From Ornithinimicrobium laminariae (lineage in GTDB: Bacteria > Actinomycetota > Actinomycetes > Actinomycetales > Dermatophilaceae), in contig NZ_JAHZSU010000003.1 in assembly GCF_019457945.1 (NCBI RefSeq), positions 372,001 through 436,000 on the forward strand: 64,000 nt of DNA, read 5' to 3'. A program made the translations under genes and the position numbers. The notes below the pieces were generated by a model that did no database searches, was not told the DNA's origin, and worked only from the letters and a program-made list of their open reading frames with translations. Positions 16,913 to 27,274 of the stretch are shown piece by piece. Position 1 is the first letter of the stretch. Each line of letters starts with the position of its first letter.

Positions 16913-17899
16913 TCATTTGCCCTCTGCTGGTGTGCGCGTGGTCACTTCGATGCCGGCCCAGACGTCGAAACCGAGCGACAGCAGGGCGGCAGTCAACTCT
17001 TCGCGGTAGTCGTCCACATCAGACACATCCCACGTGCCGGGCCGCACCGTTGCATCGACATCAACATAGAGGCGGGGGCCCAATTTGGTGGCCCGAACGT
17101 GCGTGACAGTGAGCTCACGGTCGGCGCTGACTTGCGCCACTGCAGCATCAATGGCAGCCACAACATCGCGGGGCGCCTTAGCTTCCAGCAGTTCGGCCAG
17201 CGAGCCAGAGATCATCCGCCACGGGACAGGGATGAGGACGATGCACGAGAGCAGCACCAGGCTCGGGTCCACGTAGTCGACGACGTTGGTGTAGTCGAGT
17301 TGAATGGCGACCAGACCCGCCAGCGCACCAATAGCGATGACAGCACTGAGCACCGCGCCCGAGTGCCAGTGCATGACTTCGGCTTTGGCTAAGTCTGAGC
17401 GGGGAGCCACCCTGCGGATGCGCCAGGCAATAGCCAAACTGACCAAGGCCGCCACAACGCCGTAGGCGACGATGTTGCCGGTGTTGATCGGCGTTCCGCC
17501 ATCCAAGATAACCAGGACCGCGTCAACGGCCGCGTAGGCCAAAACGCCAGCAAGGGCTGCCCCTTGCACGACAATCGCCATCGGCATCAGGGCCGATCGG
17601 CCAAACGGATAGCGATCCGTTGGCCCGTGGGCAACAACACGGCTCACCCTCATCGACAGGGCCGTCAGCAGCAATCCAAGTGCCGTGTAAACGCCATCAA
17701 AAATGATGACGCGGGACTCGGAGAGGAAGCCCCACAGAATGGCGCCAATGGCGAACGCCAACGTGACGGCACCAGATTCGAGCAGCGCTCGACGCTCACC
17801 GTGGTTGGCTGGTTTTTGCTGAGTTTGTTGTGGCAAGGACCCTGTTTCGGAACGCTTCGACAAAACTGGTGCATCTTGCTGACCGCGACTGGCGGGCAT
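16913..17899 (-). CDS. cation diffusion facilitator (CDF) family transporter
   Basis: This 328-residue transporter has an N-terminal hydrophilic stretch, about six membrane helices and a C-terminal cytoplasmic ferredoxin-like domain (from about residue 235). Metal-site motifs are visible: IIFDGVYTALGL in the second helix, in which a single Asp replaces the usual D-x-x-x-D/H pair, and MHWHSGAVLS later. HGPTDRYPFGRSALMP is the family H-x-x-x-x-YPFG signature. Zinc, iron or manganese export is the family role; the metal cannot be assigned. I chose the ATG at 17897-17899, which has AGGAG 10 bases upstream. Confidence 0.87.
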   Translation of the reverse strand: MPASRGQQDAPVLSKRSETGSLPQQTQQKPANHGERRALLESGAVTLAFAIGAILWGFLSESRVIIFDGVYTALGLLLTALSMRVSRVVAHGPTDRYPFGRSALMPMAIVVQGAALAGVLAYAAVDAVLVILDGGTPINTGNIVAYGVVAALVSLAIAWRIRRVAPRSDLAKAEVMHWHSGAVLSAVIAIGALAGLVAIQLDYTNVVDYVDPSLVLLSCIVLIPVPWRMISGSLAELLEAKAPRDVVAAIDAAVAQVSADRELTVTHVRATKLGPRLYVDVDATVRPGTWDVSDVDDYREELTAALLSLGFDVWAGIEVTTRTPAEGK

Positions 17900-18046
17900 G
17901 ATTAGTGAACTCCTGAATGCGGGCCCTCGTACCGGGGCCTCGGTGGCGTGCCAACAGACTCGCCCTGCCAGACTAGCCAGCGATCTTGAAAGTTGCCTGT
18001 GCACTTTCGCAGGCGGTTCTGCCCGACCAAAGTTAGAGTTCAACGC

Positions 18047-21000
18047 GTGGCCCTGACCTTGCATAGAGCACCCGACACGTCCGTGCTTGCTGAAGAGTTA
18101 GGCAACGTGCTGGCCATACCGCTGGCAGATCCCTTTGAGCAAGACGTAGTCGTGGTGCCAGCCCGTGGCATCGAACGGTGGCTCACCCAGCGGCTCTCGC
18201 ACAAACTCGGAGTCGGCCCTCGCGGCGGAGATGGAGTGACTGCCGGAGTCCGTTTCATCACGCCGCACTCGTTGATCAGCCTGCTGCTCGATCGCACGCA
18301 CAGCGACCCGTGGTCAGCCAATCATTTGGCCTGGCCAGTGCTTGCCGCGATCGAAGAAAACCTCGATCAGGAATGGGCTCAGCCGATCGCTGTCCACCTT
18401 GGTGTGGGCAAGGATCGCGTAGCCCAACCAAGTGGGCGACGCTTTTCGCTAGCCCGCCGCCTCGCCACCCTCTTTTCCTCGTATGCCGTCCAGCGGCCCG
18501 AAATGTTGCGCGCCTGGAGCGCCGAAGAGGCCACGGATGGGTATGCGCCGCTGGCGGCCGACCTGCAATGGCAGCCCCACCTTTGGCGCGAAGTGACGGC
18601 CCGGGTGCCGGAGCCTGCCCCGGATGAACAATTGACCACCACGCTGGAGCGATTGCGCAGCAATGACACCGGCCATCTCAACCTGCCGGACCGGCTATCG
18701 CTCTTTGGCCACACTCGTCTGGCTCGCAGCGAACTAGCACTGCTGGAGGCGCTGGGGCAGCACCGAGATATTCATCTGTGGCTACCGCAGACGTCAGCAA
18801 CGTTGTGGGACACATTGGCACCGCTGGTGGCTGATGGGGTCGTCCACAGAGCTGCGGACGACACAGCGTCGAAGGCCTCAAACCCGATCCTTTCCGCCTT
18901 TGGTCGGGATGCACGCGAGTTGCAGCGCAGTCTGGCCAGTATCGAATACGCCGATGCGCCGGTGGATGTACCGGCCCCAGCGCCACAGAGGTTGTTGGGC
19001 TGGCTACAGGACGATATCCGGGCAGACCGTGAAGCTACTGAAGCTGAGGTTGCCGATCGCGACGTCTCGGCACAGGACCGTTCGGTGCAGGTGCACTCCT
19101 GCCATGGCCCAGCCCGCCAAGTCGAGGTGCTGCGTGACGTGCTGGCTGGCTTGTTGGAAGACGATCCGACCTTGGAACCGCGCGACATTCTGGTGATGTG
19201 CCCCCGCGTCGATGACTATGCCCCGCTGATTCAGGCACAGTTCGGAATGCTGGACGTCCCCGGCGCAGCCCGGAAGGGACACCCTGCCCACCAATTTCGG
19301 GTGCGAATTGCTGACCGCGGTGCACGGCATACCAACCCGTTGTTGTCGTTTGTGATCGAACTGCTAAGCCTGGCCGACTCACGGGTGACAGCCAGCCAGG
19401 TCAAAAGCCTGATGGCGGCGCCACCGGTACAGACACGGTTTTCGTTCGACGAAGACTCCCGTGACCTCGCAGGCCAGTGGTTTGAGGCTGCCAGCATTGA
19501 GTGGGGACTCAATGCCGACCACTTAGACAAGTTTTCGCTCAAGAACTACGACCAGAACAGTTGGGAACGCGGCCTGGAGCGGATCATCACCGGCATTCCG
19601 ATTGACGCTGCCCACGGCGGACATCTGCCTTCAGTCGCACCGTTGGAGTGGATGGGCAGCGGGGATATCGACTTGGTCGGTCGCCTAGCTGAATTCATGA
19701 ACCGCCTTCGCCACGCCGTTCACCGCTTGGATCAGTCACGCACGGCCGCAGAGTGGAGCACCGAGGTGCGGCACCAGATCCAAGCGCTGACCCAAACTCC
19801 AGCAGACCTCGTATGGCAACAAACACAGCTAGACCGCGAATTGGAACGCCTCAGCGAGCGCAGCGATCCAGACATCACTTTGAGTCTCTCCGAGGTGCGT
19901 TCTGCGCTGATCGACCGTCTAGGCAGCCGCCCAACACGCGCTAATTTCCGCACCGGGACATTGACGGTTTGCAGTCTGGTGCCGATGCGCTCAGTCCCCC
20001 ACCGGGTCGTCGTCTTGCTTGGCATGGACGATCAGTCGTTCCCTCGCCAGACTCATGTCGATGGCGATGATGTCCTAGGCCGAAACCCGCTAACCGGAGA
20101 ACGGGATTCTCGCTCCGAGGATCGCCAGTTGATGTTGGACGCGGTGATGGCAGCCCGAGACACTTTGGTCGTCACCTACACCGGGGCCAACGAACACAGT
20201 GGGGCCGAGCAGCCGCCGGCAGTGCCGGTTGGTGAGTTGATTGATGCGGTGCACAGTACCGTGCTCACGGGACACACGATCGTGACATCACACCCGCTGC
20301 ATCCCTTTGACCGGCGCAATGTCGAGCCCGGCGCCCTGATCGCTGGCGAAGACCGGCCCTTCACCTTCGATAGAGCCGCCGTCGCCGGAGCGAATCGCGC
20401 GGACCTACTCATCGACGAACCACAAGCACCGCGGGACCCACGACTTCCCGCCCTACCGCCAGCATCGGTCGACCTCAACGACCTCATCAAGATGCTGATC
20501 AACCCCTTCGCGCACTACCGACGCAACCGGTTGGGGCTTGCCGATCCGCCCAAGCCCAAAGAATCCGAGCACGACAGCATCCCCATTGAGTTAGACGGGC
20601 TGAAGAAATGGGAAGTCGCTGACCGGCTATTAGCCAACGTGCTGAGCGGACAAGGCGAGCAAGAAGCCGGAGAAATCGAGAGGCTCCGCGGCACCTTGCC
20701 GCCACACGCGCTCGGCAACCGGGTCCTCGACGAGGTGGGGCCCACTGTAGGTGCGCTAGCTGCAGGGGCTCGTCGGGTGCTGGATGGCGAGCGCCGCTGG
20801 GTCGAAGTCAATATCGATCTGGGCAACGGACGCCGACTTGAGGGAACCGTGCCCGGTGCCGGTCCGCACGAGAGTGTTCACCTCGTGCACCAGCGTCTAG
20901 TCCAGACGACGTACTCGATCATCAGTGCAAAGCATCGGATAGCGGCTTGGGTTCGCCTGCTGGCTCTGTGCGCCGGTCACCCCTCGCAGACTTGGTCGAG

Positions 21001-21427
21001 CATCGTTATTGGACGCCGGTTAAAGCGCCCTGCGGCTCTGACCTATAGCGGCATTAGCCCCGAGGCAGCCTTGGCCGAGCTCCAGGCCCTCGTCGATCTG
21101 CACGACCGGGGTTTGTGTGAACCGCTACCGGCGATGGTGAACACCAGCTATGCGTACTTCGACGCGACGCGGAACAATCCACAAAACGATCTGGCAGGGC
21201 GCTACGGCATTTGGGACCACTGGATGGGTTCCGACTACATGTCCGCTGACCGGGAAGACTCAGCCGTGGTGGCGCTCTGGGGTCAACATGCCAGTTTGGA
21301 CAGACTGCTCGAGCCAGCCCGGGACGATGAATCATGGACCCGCAGCCACCAGACCCGCATCGGAGCGCTGAGTATGCGGATATGGCAATCAACCGAAATG
21401 GGTAACGAACAGTGGAGCAACCTGTGA
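18047..21427 (+). CDS. recC: exodeoxyribonuclease V subunit gamma
   Basis: RecC is the Chi-scanning subunit of the RecBCD helicase-nuclease that resects double-strand breaks. The 1126-residue product has the N-terminal inactive helicase fold (VVVPARGIERWLTQRLSHKLG, about residues 27-47), the family core CSLVPMRSVPHRVVVLLGMDDQSFPRQ near residue 642, and an inactivated nuclease-like C-terminal domain. I used the GTG at 18047, where similarity begins; no strong ribosome site is visible, so the start is less sure than the gene. It overlaps recB by 4 bases. Confidence 0.94.
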   Translation: MALTLHRAPDTSVLAEELGNVLAIPLADPFEQDVVVVPARGIERWLTQRLSHKLGVGPRGGDGVTAGVRFITPHSLISLLLDRTHSDPWSANHLAWPVLAAIEENLDQEWAQPIAVHLGVGKDRVAQPSGRRFSLARRLATLFSSYAVQRPEMLRAWSAEEATDGYAPLAADLQWQPHLWREVTARVPEPAPDEQLTTTLERLRSNDTGHLNLPDRLSLFGHTRLARSELALLEALGQHRDIHLWLPQTSATLWDTLAPLVADGVVHRAADDTASKASNPILSAFGRDARELQRSLASIEYADAPVDVPAPAPQRLLGWLQDDIRADREATEAEVADRDVSAQDRSVQVHSCHGPARQVEVLRDVLAGLLEDDPTLEPRDILVMCPRVDDYAPLIQAQFGMLDVPGAARKGHPAHQFRVRIADRGARHTNPLLSFVIELLSLADSRVTASQVKSLMAAPPVQTRFSFDEDSRDLAGQWFEAASIEWGLNADHLDKFSLKNYDQNSWERGLERIITGIPIDAAHGGHLPSVAPLEWMGSGDIDLVGRLAEFMNRLRHAVHRLDQSRTAAEWSTEVRHQIQALTQTPADLVWQQTQLDRELERLSERSDPDITLSLSEVRSALIDRLGSRPTRANFRTGTLTVCSLVPMRSVPHRVVVLLGMDDQSFPRQTHVDGDDVLGRNPLTGERDSRSEDRQLMLDAVMAARDTLVVTYTGANEHSGAEQPPAVPVGELIDAVHSTVLTGHTIVTSHPLHPFDRRNVEPGALIAGEDRPFTFDRAAVAGANRADLLIDEPQAPRDPRLPALPPASVDLNDLIKMLINPFAHYRRNRLGLADPPKPKESEHDSIPIELDGLKKWEVADRLLANVLSGQGEQEAGEIERLRGTLPPHALGNRVLDEVGPTVGALAAGARRVLDGERRWVEVNIDLGNGRRLEGTVPGAGPHESVHLVHQRLVQTTYSIISAKHRIAAWVRLLALCAGHPSQTWSSIVIGRRLKRPAALTYSGISPEAALAELQALVDLHDRGLCEPLPAMVNTSYAYFDATRNNPQNDLAGRYGIWDHWMGSDYMSADREDSAVVALWGQHASLDRLLEPARDDESWTRSHQTRIGALSMRIWQSTEMGNEQWSNL

Positions 21428-24400
21428 CCGCTAGGACGGGTCCCCCAGCCAGCCACTCCGAAATGGCAACGTTCTCAATCAGTGATCCGCTGCCCCACGG
21501 CACAACGCTGTTGGAGGCAAGCGCAGGCACCGGCAAGACGTGGACCATTGCGGCTTTGGTGACTCGTTGGGTGGCGGACGGTGAAGCCACCCTGCCGGAA
21601 ATGCTCATTGTCACCTTTGGCCGGGCTGCCAGCGCCGAGTTGCGCACACGGGTCCGCGAGCAGTTGCTTGAGGCTCACCAAGCCCTGGGGTCAGAGCCCG
21701 CGGCCGGGGACAACGAACTCATCTCGCTGCTGAAGTCAGGTTCAGCCGGCAAAATCGCCGTACGCCGTCGGCGGCTCAAGAGGGCACTATCTGACTTCGA
21801 CTCTTCGACCATCGCCACTATCCATCAGTTTTGTCAGTTGGTGTTGCGCAATCTGGGCGTGGCCGGTGACACGGATCCATCAGCTGAGTTGGTCGAGGAC
21901 CTCGATGACCTTCTGACCGAGGTCGTTGACGACATTTATTTGCGCGGATTCGTCAACGACGACAGGCCACCCGCTTTCGAATACAAAGAGGCGCTGGCCA
22001 TTGCGAGAGCAGTCACCGGGGATCCAGATGCTTGCATCTTGCCCGAGCGCGCCGCGGAGTTCAGCGCCGCTGCTCGCCGCGCCAAGTTCGCTGAAGTGGT
22101 ACGCAACGAGTTTGACGCGCGTAAGCAGCAACGTGGGGTTCTGCACTACAACGATCTGCTCACCCAACTTGCCGATGCGCTTGAGCATGCCAACTCGTTG
22201 GCCAGGCAAAGGATGCGCGAGCGTTGGAAGATCGTCTTAGTCGATGAGTTTCAGGACACGGATCCGATTCAATGGAAGGTCTTCAGCCGCGCTTTCTCCG
22301 GGCACGGTTCAATGGTCCTCATAGGTGATCCGAAGCAGGCAATCTATGGCTTCCGAGGTGGCGACGTCACGACATATCTGGAGGCCGCTCAAACTGCTGA
22401 TCGGCGCATGACCCTGGGCACCAACTTTCGCTCGGACCAACCGCTCGTGCAGGGACTCCAACACATCCTCGGTGGTGCCGCCCTCGGCGACCCCGACATC
22501 GTGGTGCGCCCTGTCGCCGCCCAGCACCAAAGTAAGCGCCTCGATGGTGCACCCAATAATGCTGCGGTGCGGCTTCGCGTCTTAAGCAGGCCGCCCGTTC
22601 AAGGCAGCGACAAGCCGAAGGCCCTGAGCGTCAAGGCCGCGCGAACGACCATTGCGGAAGACCTTGCAAGCGATATCGCTAATTTGCTTAACTCCGGCAC
22701 CACTTTCGACGGGCGGGCTATCACCCCCCAAGACATTGGTGTGCTGGTGCGAACCAACAAGGAGTTTGAGGCCATTAGGACGGCCTTGGCCGACCTGAAC
22801 ATTCCTTCGGTGATCGCGTCTGCAGGCAACGTCTTGCAGACGGCTGCGGCTACGGAGTGGCTAACAATCCTCACTGCGTTGGCCGGCCCACATCGTGGAT
22901 CGCTGGCTCGATCAGCCGCCCTGACGAGTTTAATGGGCAATGATGCGCTTACGCTTGATGCTCGTATTCAAGCCGATTCCCGCCGTCTTGACGATGAGTT
23001 GAGCCGTGAATTGCAGATGCTCGCGACACTTGTCGCGGAACGCGGCGTTGCCGCCCTGCTGGAGTATTCGCTGATCAATGGGCTCACTGATCGCGTGGTG
23101 GCTCGTCCGGATGGCGAACGCCACCTCACTGATCTACGCCAGGTAGGCGAAATGCTCCACCACGTCAGTCAGCGGGAACAGTTGACGCCCGCTGGCCTGG
23201 CCACTTGGCTCGCTGAGCACATGGGCAACGACGTGCTGGCCTCGGGAGCCCGCGTGCGTCGGCTGGAGAGCGACGACGCAGCAGTTCAGATGGCCAGTCT
23301 GCATGCCAGTAAAGGTCTACAGTGGCCGGTCGTTTATCTCCCGTCGCTAGCTGATCGCTTTGTTTTTGACGAGAAACTGCCGCGCTTCCACAGCGGGCCA
23401 GAACATCAGCGGAGCCTGTATGTCGGAGGAAAGGACGGGCCCGGCTTTAGTGATGCTCAGGTGCAGTACGGAGCCGAAGAGGCTGGCGAATCTCTGCGAT
23501 TGCTCTATGTCGGCTTCACCAGGGCACAGAGTCAGGTCGTGGCGTGGTGGGCACCCACGACCCGCAATACACCTCCCGCCCCATTGCACCGGGTGCTCTT
23601 TGGCCGCGCTCGGGACACTTCCTTCATACCCGACAAAACACCCCTTCCGAGTGACCGCGATGTGTGGCAAAAACTCGAAGCCCTCGCAGCGGGTGGCGAC
23701 ATCAGCGTGGAACACGCTGAGCCTGCCCACGCTCCCCTGCGCCAACTCACCCGCTCGGTTGTTCCGGCCAGCGCCCGCTCTTTCGCCCGGGCGTTGGACA
23801 CACAGTGGCGTCGCACCTCCTACAGTGCCCTCAGCGCCCCCGCTGATGCTGGGCCAGGAGTGGGCACCGAGGCGGAAGTCGCACCAGACGATGACGGTCT
23901 GTTGCCAGACGATCAGGGTGCAGATGCGGTGCTTAGCGATGTGCCGCCTCGTGACAAACTCCCTGGTCCGTGGATCCCTGGCAGTGAAGTCGCGTCGCCG
24001 ATGGGCGGTTTGCCGGTGGGTGCCACCTTTGGCTCTCTCGTGCACGCAATCCTTGAGCACACAGACCCAGCAAGCCCGGACCGTCATCAGGCTTTGCTGG
24101 ACTCCATTGAGGCTCAAGCCCACTTTTGGCCAGCGGGTCTGGCACCAGAGCAATACGACGAGCTGGCTGACGCTCTTGAAGCCGTTTATGACTCACCGCT
24201 CGGGCCGCTTGCTGGCAACGTTTTGTTGGGCAGTATTGCCGTAACCGATCGACTGGCGGAACTGGACTTTGAGCTTCCGTTGGCTGGGGGTGATTCGCCG
24301 TCCGCGCAAAACGGTGACATTCTCCTGAGCGACCTGGCGCCCATACTGGAGGAGCACCTCGCTGAAGGTGACCCCGTTCGAGAATGGGCGCTCACGTTGC

Positions 24401-24822
24401 GCGGAGCCCCGTGGGGGACCCAGTCACTGCGCGGGTATCTTACCGGTTCGATTGACGTGGTGCTGCGGGTTGGCGGGACCTACCTAGTGGTCGACTATAA
24501 GACCAACTGGCTCGGGCCATTCGATGAGCCGTTGACCGCGAGTGCCTACGACCCGAGCGCCCTTGCTGCGGCCATGGGGCACTCGAGCTATCCCTTGCAG
24601 GCCATCTTGTATGCGGTGGTTGCCCACCGGTTCCTCCGCGGGCGCCTGCGCGACTACGATCCTGATCGCCACTTGGGCGGTGTGCTCTATCTCTACCTAC
24701 GGGGGATGTGTGGCCCGGAGACTCCAGTCATCGACGGACACCCCTGTGGAGTGTTCTCCTGGTCGCCACCGTCCGCGATGGTGTTGGCCATTTCCGACCT
24801 CTTGGACGGGGCCCAGCCATGA
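21424..24822 (+). CDS. recB: exodeoxyribonuclease V subunit beta
   Basis: RecB is the 3'-5' helicase and the only nuclease of RecBCD. The 1132 residues have a UvrD-type helicase with Walker A ASAGTGKT at about 32-39, DEFQDTDPIQW near 272 and the SLHASKGLQWPVVYLPSL motif. A C-terminal PD-(D/E)xK nuclease carries VVDYKTNW near residue 1022. Two GTG codons could start it; I chose the one at 21424 because GGAG lies 6 bases upstream and it forms a GTGA overlap with the recC stop. The alternative at 21412 adds four residues. Confidence 0.95.
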   Translation: MTARTGPPASHSEMATFSISDPLPHGTTLLEASAGTGKTWTIAALVTRWVADGEATLPEMLIVTFGRAASAELRTRVREQLLEAHQALGSEPAAGDNELISLLKSGSAGKIAVRRRRLKRALSDFDSSTIATIHQFCQLVLRNLGVAGDTDPSAELVEDLDDLLTEVVDDIYLRGFVNDDRPPAFEYKEALAIARAVTGDPDACILPERAAEFSAAARRAKFAEVVRNEFDARKQQRGVLHYNDLLTQLADALEHANSLARQRMRERWKIVLVDEFQDTDPIQWKVFSRAFSGHGSMVLIGDPKQAIYGFRGGDVTTYLEAAQTADRRMTLGTNFRSDQPLVQGLQHILGGAALGDPDIVVRPVAAQHQSKRLDGAPNNAAVRLRVLSRPPVQGSDKPKALSVKAARTTIAEDLASDIANLLNSGTTFDGRAITPQDIGVLVRTNKEFEAIRTALADLNIPSVIASAGNVLQTAAATEWLTILTALAGPHRGSLARSAALTSLMGNDALTLDARIQADSRRLDDELSRELQMLATLVAERGVAALLEYSLINGLTDRVVARPDGERHLTDLRQVGEMLHHVSQREQLTPAGLATWLAEHMGNDVLASGARVRRLESDDAAVQMASLHASKGLQWPVVYLPSLADRFVFDEKLPRFHSGPEHQRSLYVGGKDGPGFSDAQVQYGAEEAGESLRLLYVGFTRAQSQVVAWWAPTTRNTPPAPLHRVLFGRARDTSFIPDKTPLPSDRDVWQKLEALAAGGDISVEHAEPAHAPLRQLTRSVVPASARSFARALDTQWRRTSYSALSAPADAGPGVGTEAEVAPDDDGLLPDDQGADAVLSDVPPRDKLPGPWIPGSEVASPMGGLPVGATFGSLVHAILEHTDPASPDRHQALLDSIEAQAHFWPAGLAPEQYDELADALEAVYDSPLGPLAGNVLLGSIAVTDRLAELDFELPLAGGDSPSAQNGDILLSDLAPILEEHLAEGDPVREWALTLRGAPWGTQSLRGYLTGSIDVVLRVGGTYLVVDYKTNWLGPFDEPLTASAYDPSALAAAMGHSSYPLQAILYAVVAHRFLRGRLRDYDPDRHLGGVLYLYLRGMCGPETPVIDGHPCGVFSWSPPSAMVLAISDLLDGAQP

Positions 24823-26687
24823 GTAATCCATCGACCGGTGTCGTTGATCAACTGAGTGAGTTCGATGCCCGGCGCGCAAGAGGGGCAGCTGGTGCGTTGG
24901 CCGAGCTCAACGCTGCTGGTGTTCTGCACGCCGGAGATATCCATCTTGCGCAGACCCTCGCCAGGTCAACGGAATCAAGTCCGCCGCGGCCCATGGAGCA
25001 ACGTGAATTGGTCGAGTTAGCAATCGCGCTCACTGCTCGAGGCCTGCGCGAAGGCTCAATCTGCGTCGATCTCGGGGTCGAGGTCGAGGCACTGGCGGAA
25101 TCACACCCGATCGACTGGCCTGACGCTCAGGAGTGGCTCAAGGTGTTGCAGTCCGACGGGGTCACCAGAGCCGGCGCCGTCGTGATTGTCGACGGTTTCG
25201 TCTATCTTCAACGCTTCCACCATCAAGAAGTCAGCCTGGCAGAATCCCTGGCGCATCGGGCCGCACTGCCGCCATTGCCCTTCGACGCCGACACTCTCGA
25301 TGAGGCCGCTGCTTGGGTGTTTCCAACCGATGCCAGCTATAACGCCCAGCGAAACGCAGCCCTCACAACGGTCGCTGCACGCACTAGCGTCCTCACTGGC
25401 GGACCTGGGACAGGCAAAACGACTGCCATCGCCGGCCTGCTTGCGCTCTTGTGGATCAACGCCCAAGCTTCGCCTAGCGACACCAGCGCAGCAACAAAGC
25501 CCACACCACGGCGACTCCGGATCGCCCTGGCCGCACCGACCGCCAAGGCCGCCCTTCGCTTGGAAGAGGCCATTCACACCCAGGTCGCTGGAATCATTGA
25601 GCGCGCCCGTCAACACGCTCCAAACTTGGTGGAGGTCACCCAACAAGTGGAGTCCGTTAAGGCGAGCACTTTGCACCGCTTGCTGGGCTCAAGCGCTTCC
25701 TACCGCGCACCAAACTTTCACCGCGACCGCCGGGTGCCCTATGACGTGATCATTGTTGATGAAGCCTCGATGATGCCGTTGTCCTTGGCGGCTCAGTTGG
25801 TGGCGGCAACGGCTGACGATACGAGATTGCTGATTGTCGGCGACCCAGATCAGCTGGTGTCGGTAGAAGCTGGAGCCGTGCTGTCTGACCTGGTCAAAGG
25901 CCTCGCCACGGGCCAGGCTGGCATCCCTGTCACCACGTTGAGCAAAACGCATCGCTTCGACTCACAGATCGGCGACCTAGCGGAGGCAGTCAAGCGGGGC
26001 GATGCGGCGCGGGCGGTCGACCTGCTGGAAAACCCAACCGGTGAACGCATCACCTTCCTGAAGACCGAAACAGACCACCCGCCCGCTGTGCTGCGCCGAT
26101 CTCTGACTCAACATGCGGTCCGCTTGCATCGAGCCGCAGCAGATTCAGAGCCCGCACGCGCCCTTGAAATCTTGAACGAACACCGGCTTTTGTGCGCTCA
26201 CCGCGAAGGGCCGGCCGGAGTGGCCGCCTGGAATCGCCAGATTGAACGCTGGCTCGCTGAGCACACGGGCCAACCGCTGTGGGAAGCAAATTATGTCGGC
26301 CGCCCAATCATGGTGACTAAGAACGACCACGGCCTCGAGCTCTATAACGGCGACACCGGGGTGCTGTTCCTTGATGGCGACGACGTGCAGGCAGCCTTCC
26401 CAGCCGATGGCGACTCCCCGGAGCCGCGAATCGTCTCGCTCAGCCAACTGTCGGCGTATGAGACTGTGCACGCCAGCACCATTCACAAGGCTCAAGGTAG
26501 TCAGGCCCAGGCCGTGACGGTCATCCTCCCTGCCGAGGACTCTGCGTTGTTGACCCGTGAGCTTATCTACACTGCGATGACCAGAGCCCAATCGCAGCTC
26601 AATGTTGTCGGCACTCCTGGGGTATTCGCCGCCGGTGTCCAACGCCAGGTGCGTCGGGCAAGTGGGCTAGCTGCGCGATTGGGCTAG
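24819..26687 (+). CDS. recD: exodeoxyribonuclease V subunit alpha
   Basis: RecD is the 5'-3' helicase of RecBCD. The 622 residues show an N-terminal domain, then Walker A GGPGTGKTTAI near 194, VDEASMM (Walker B), GDPDQLVSVEAGAVL, and the SF1B motif VHASTIHKAQGSQAQAV near the C-terminus followed by YTAMTRAQSQL. The ATG overlaps the recB stop by 4 bases, giving strict recC-recB-recD coupling. The stop overlaps the small membrane protein gene on the other strand by two bases. Confidence 0.95.
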   Translation: MSNPSTGVVDQLSEFDARRARGAAGALAELNAAGVLHAGDIHLAQTLARSTESSPPRPMEQRELVELAIALTARGLREGSICVDLGVEVEALAESHPIDWPDAQEWLKVLQSDGVTRAGAVVIVDGFVYLQRFHHQEVSLAESLAHRAALPPLPFDADTLDEAAAWVFPTDASYNAQRNAALTTVAARTSVLTGGPGTGKTTAIAGLLALLWINAQASPSDTSAATKPTPRRLRIALAAPTAKAALRLEEAIHTQVAGIIERARQHAPNLVEVTQQVESVKASTLHRLLGSSASYRAPNFHRDRRVPYDVIIVDEASMMPLSLAAQLVAATADDTRLLIVGDPDQLVSVEAGAVLSDLVKGLATGQAGIPVTTLSKTHRFDSQIGDLAEAVKRGDAARAVDLLENPTGERITFLKTETDHPPAVLRRSLTQHAVRLHRAAADSEPARALEILNEHRLLCAHREGPAGVAAWNRQIERWLAEHTGQPLWEANYVGRPIMVTKNDHGLELYNGDTGVLFLDGDDVQAAFPADGDSPEPRIVSLSQLSAYETVHASTIHKAQGSQAQAVTVILPAEDSALLTRELIYTAMTRAQSQLNVVGTPGVFAAGVQRQVRRASGLAARLG

Positions 26688-26875
26688 CTCTCGTCTTCCT
26701 TGCGCAGAAGTTGATGGGTCACCAGCGCGACCATCGCCAGACCGATAAAGAGGGGAAAGACATACTCGATTTGTGGGCCTGAGGAAGGCTCGTAGAGGTA
26801 CAGCTCACCATCGGGCATCGGGAGAATGTAGGACGGGTCATCCGGCAGGTAGGCAACAGTGCTTTCGGCCCCCAC
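26684..26875 (-). CDS. small membrane protein, unknown
   Basis: This 63-residue protein has a Pro/Asp/Tyr-rich N-terminal half (YLPDDPSYILPMPDGELYLYEP), one membrane segment (VFPLFIGLAMVALVTHQLL, about 39-57) and a charged KEDES end. No family is recognised. The GTG start lies 3 bases after the stop of the upstream small gene. The two are tightly packed with each other and with recD, which supports real coding. Confidence 0.5.
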   Translation of the reverse strand: MGAESTVAYLPDDPSYILPMPDGELYLYEPSSGPQIEYVFPLFIGLAMVALVTHQLLRKEDES

Positions 26876-26878
26876 GTC

Positions 26879-27127
26879 CTAGCCCGCTGGGTCCACGGTG
26901 CGCCCTTCATTGAACTCCGCCTCGACAATCTGGCCATCGTTGGTCGTGAACGTCACCGGATAGAGCCAGGTTTCGTAGGACGTAACAGGTCGAGCGGTAA
27001 GGGGATTGGGCCGATAGTTGCTGACTTTTTCGGTGCTGACATCCCCGATTTTAGCCGGTGCCAGCACACCGAAGTCCCGAAAGGCTTGGCGCCGCTCTGA
27101 GAGGGTGTCGTTTTCCAAAGGCTTCAT
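26879..27127 (-). CDS. small hypothetical protein
   Basis: This 82-residue hydrophilic protein contains a SYETWLYPVTFTTNDGQIVEAEFNEG stretch (about 49-74) that looks like a small beta-rich domain. No family is recognised and no signal or membrane segment is seen. It is followed after 3 bases by the 63-residue membrane protein, so the pair is probably one transcript. The 147 bases upstream, shared with the divergent LysR gene, presumably hold both promoters. Confidence 0.5.
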   Translation of the reverse strand: MKPLENDTLSERRQAFRDFGVLAPAKIGDVSTEKVSNYRPNPLTARPVTSYETWLYPVTFTTNDGQIVEAEFNEGRTVDPAG

Positions 27128-27274
27128 TACCCAGAGCGCAAAACCACCGCGACTACCCCCTCACGGTTTGTGGAGTAGTCAGATTTTCACCCACGCAAGA
27201 CAGCACCAAATTCTGCTTCGTTAAATGACTGGCTAGAGTCCACTACAGGGTCAGTCCAAGGATGGAGCAAACAC

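Noticed and set aside
17993..18046. Upstream extension of recC to an earlier start
   Set aside because: The added residues are Arg-rich without similarity, and the family N-terminus begins at the GTG at 18047.
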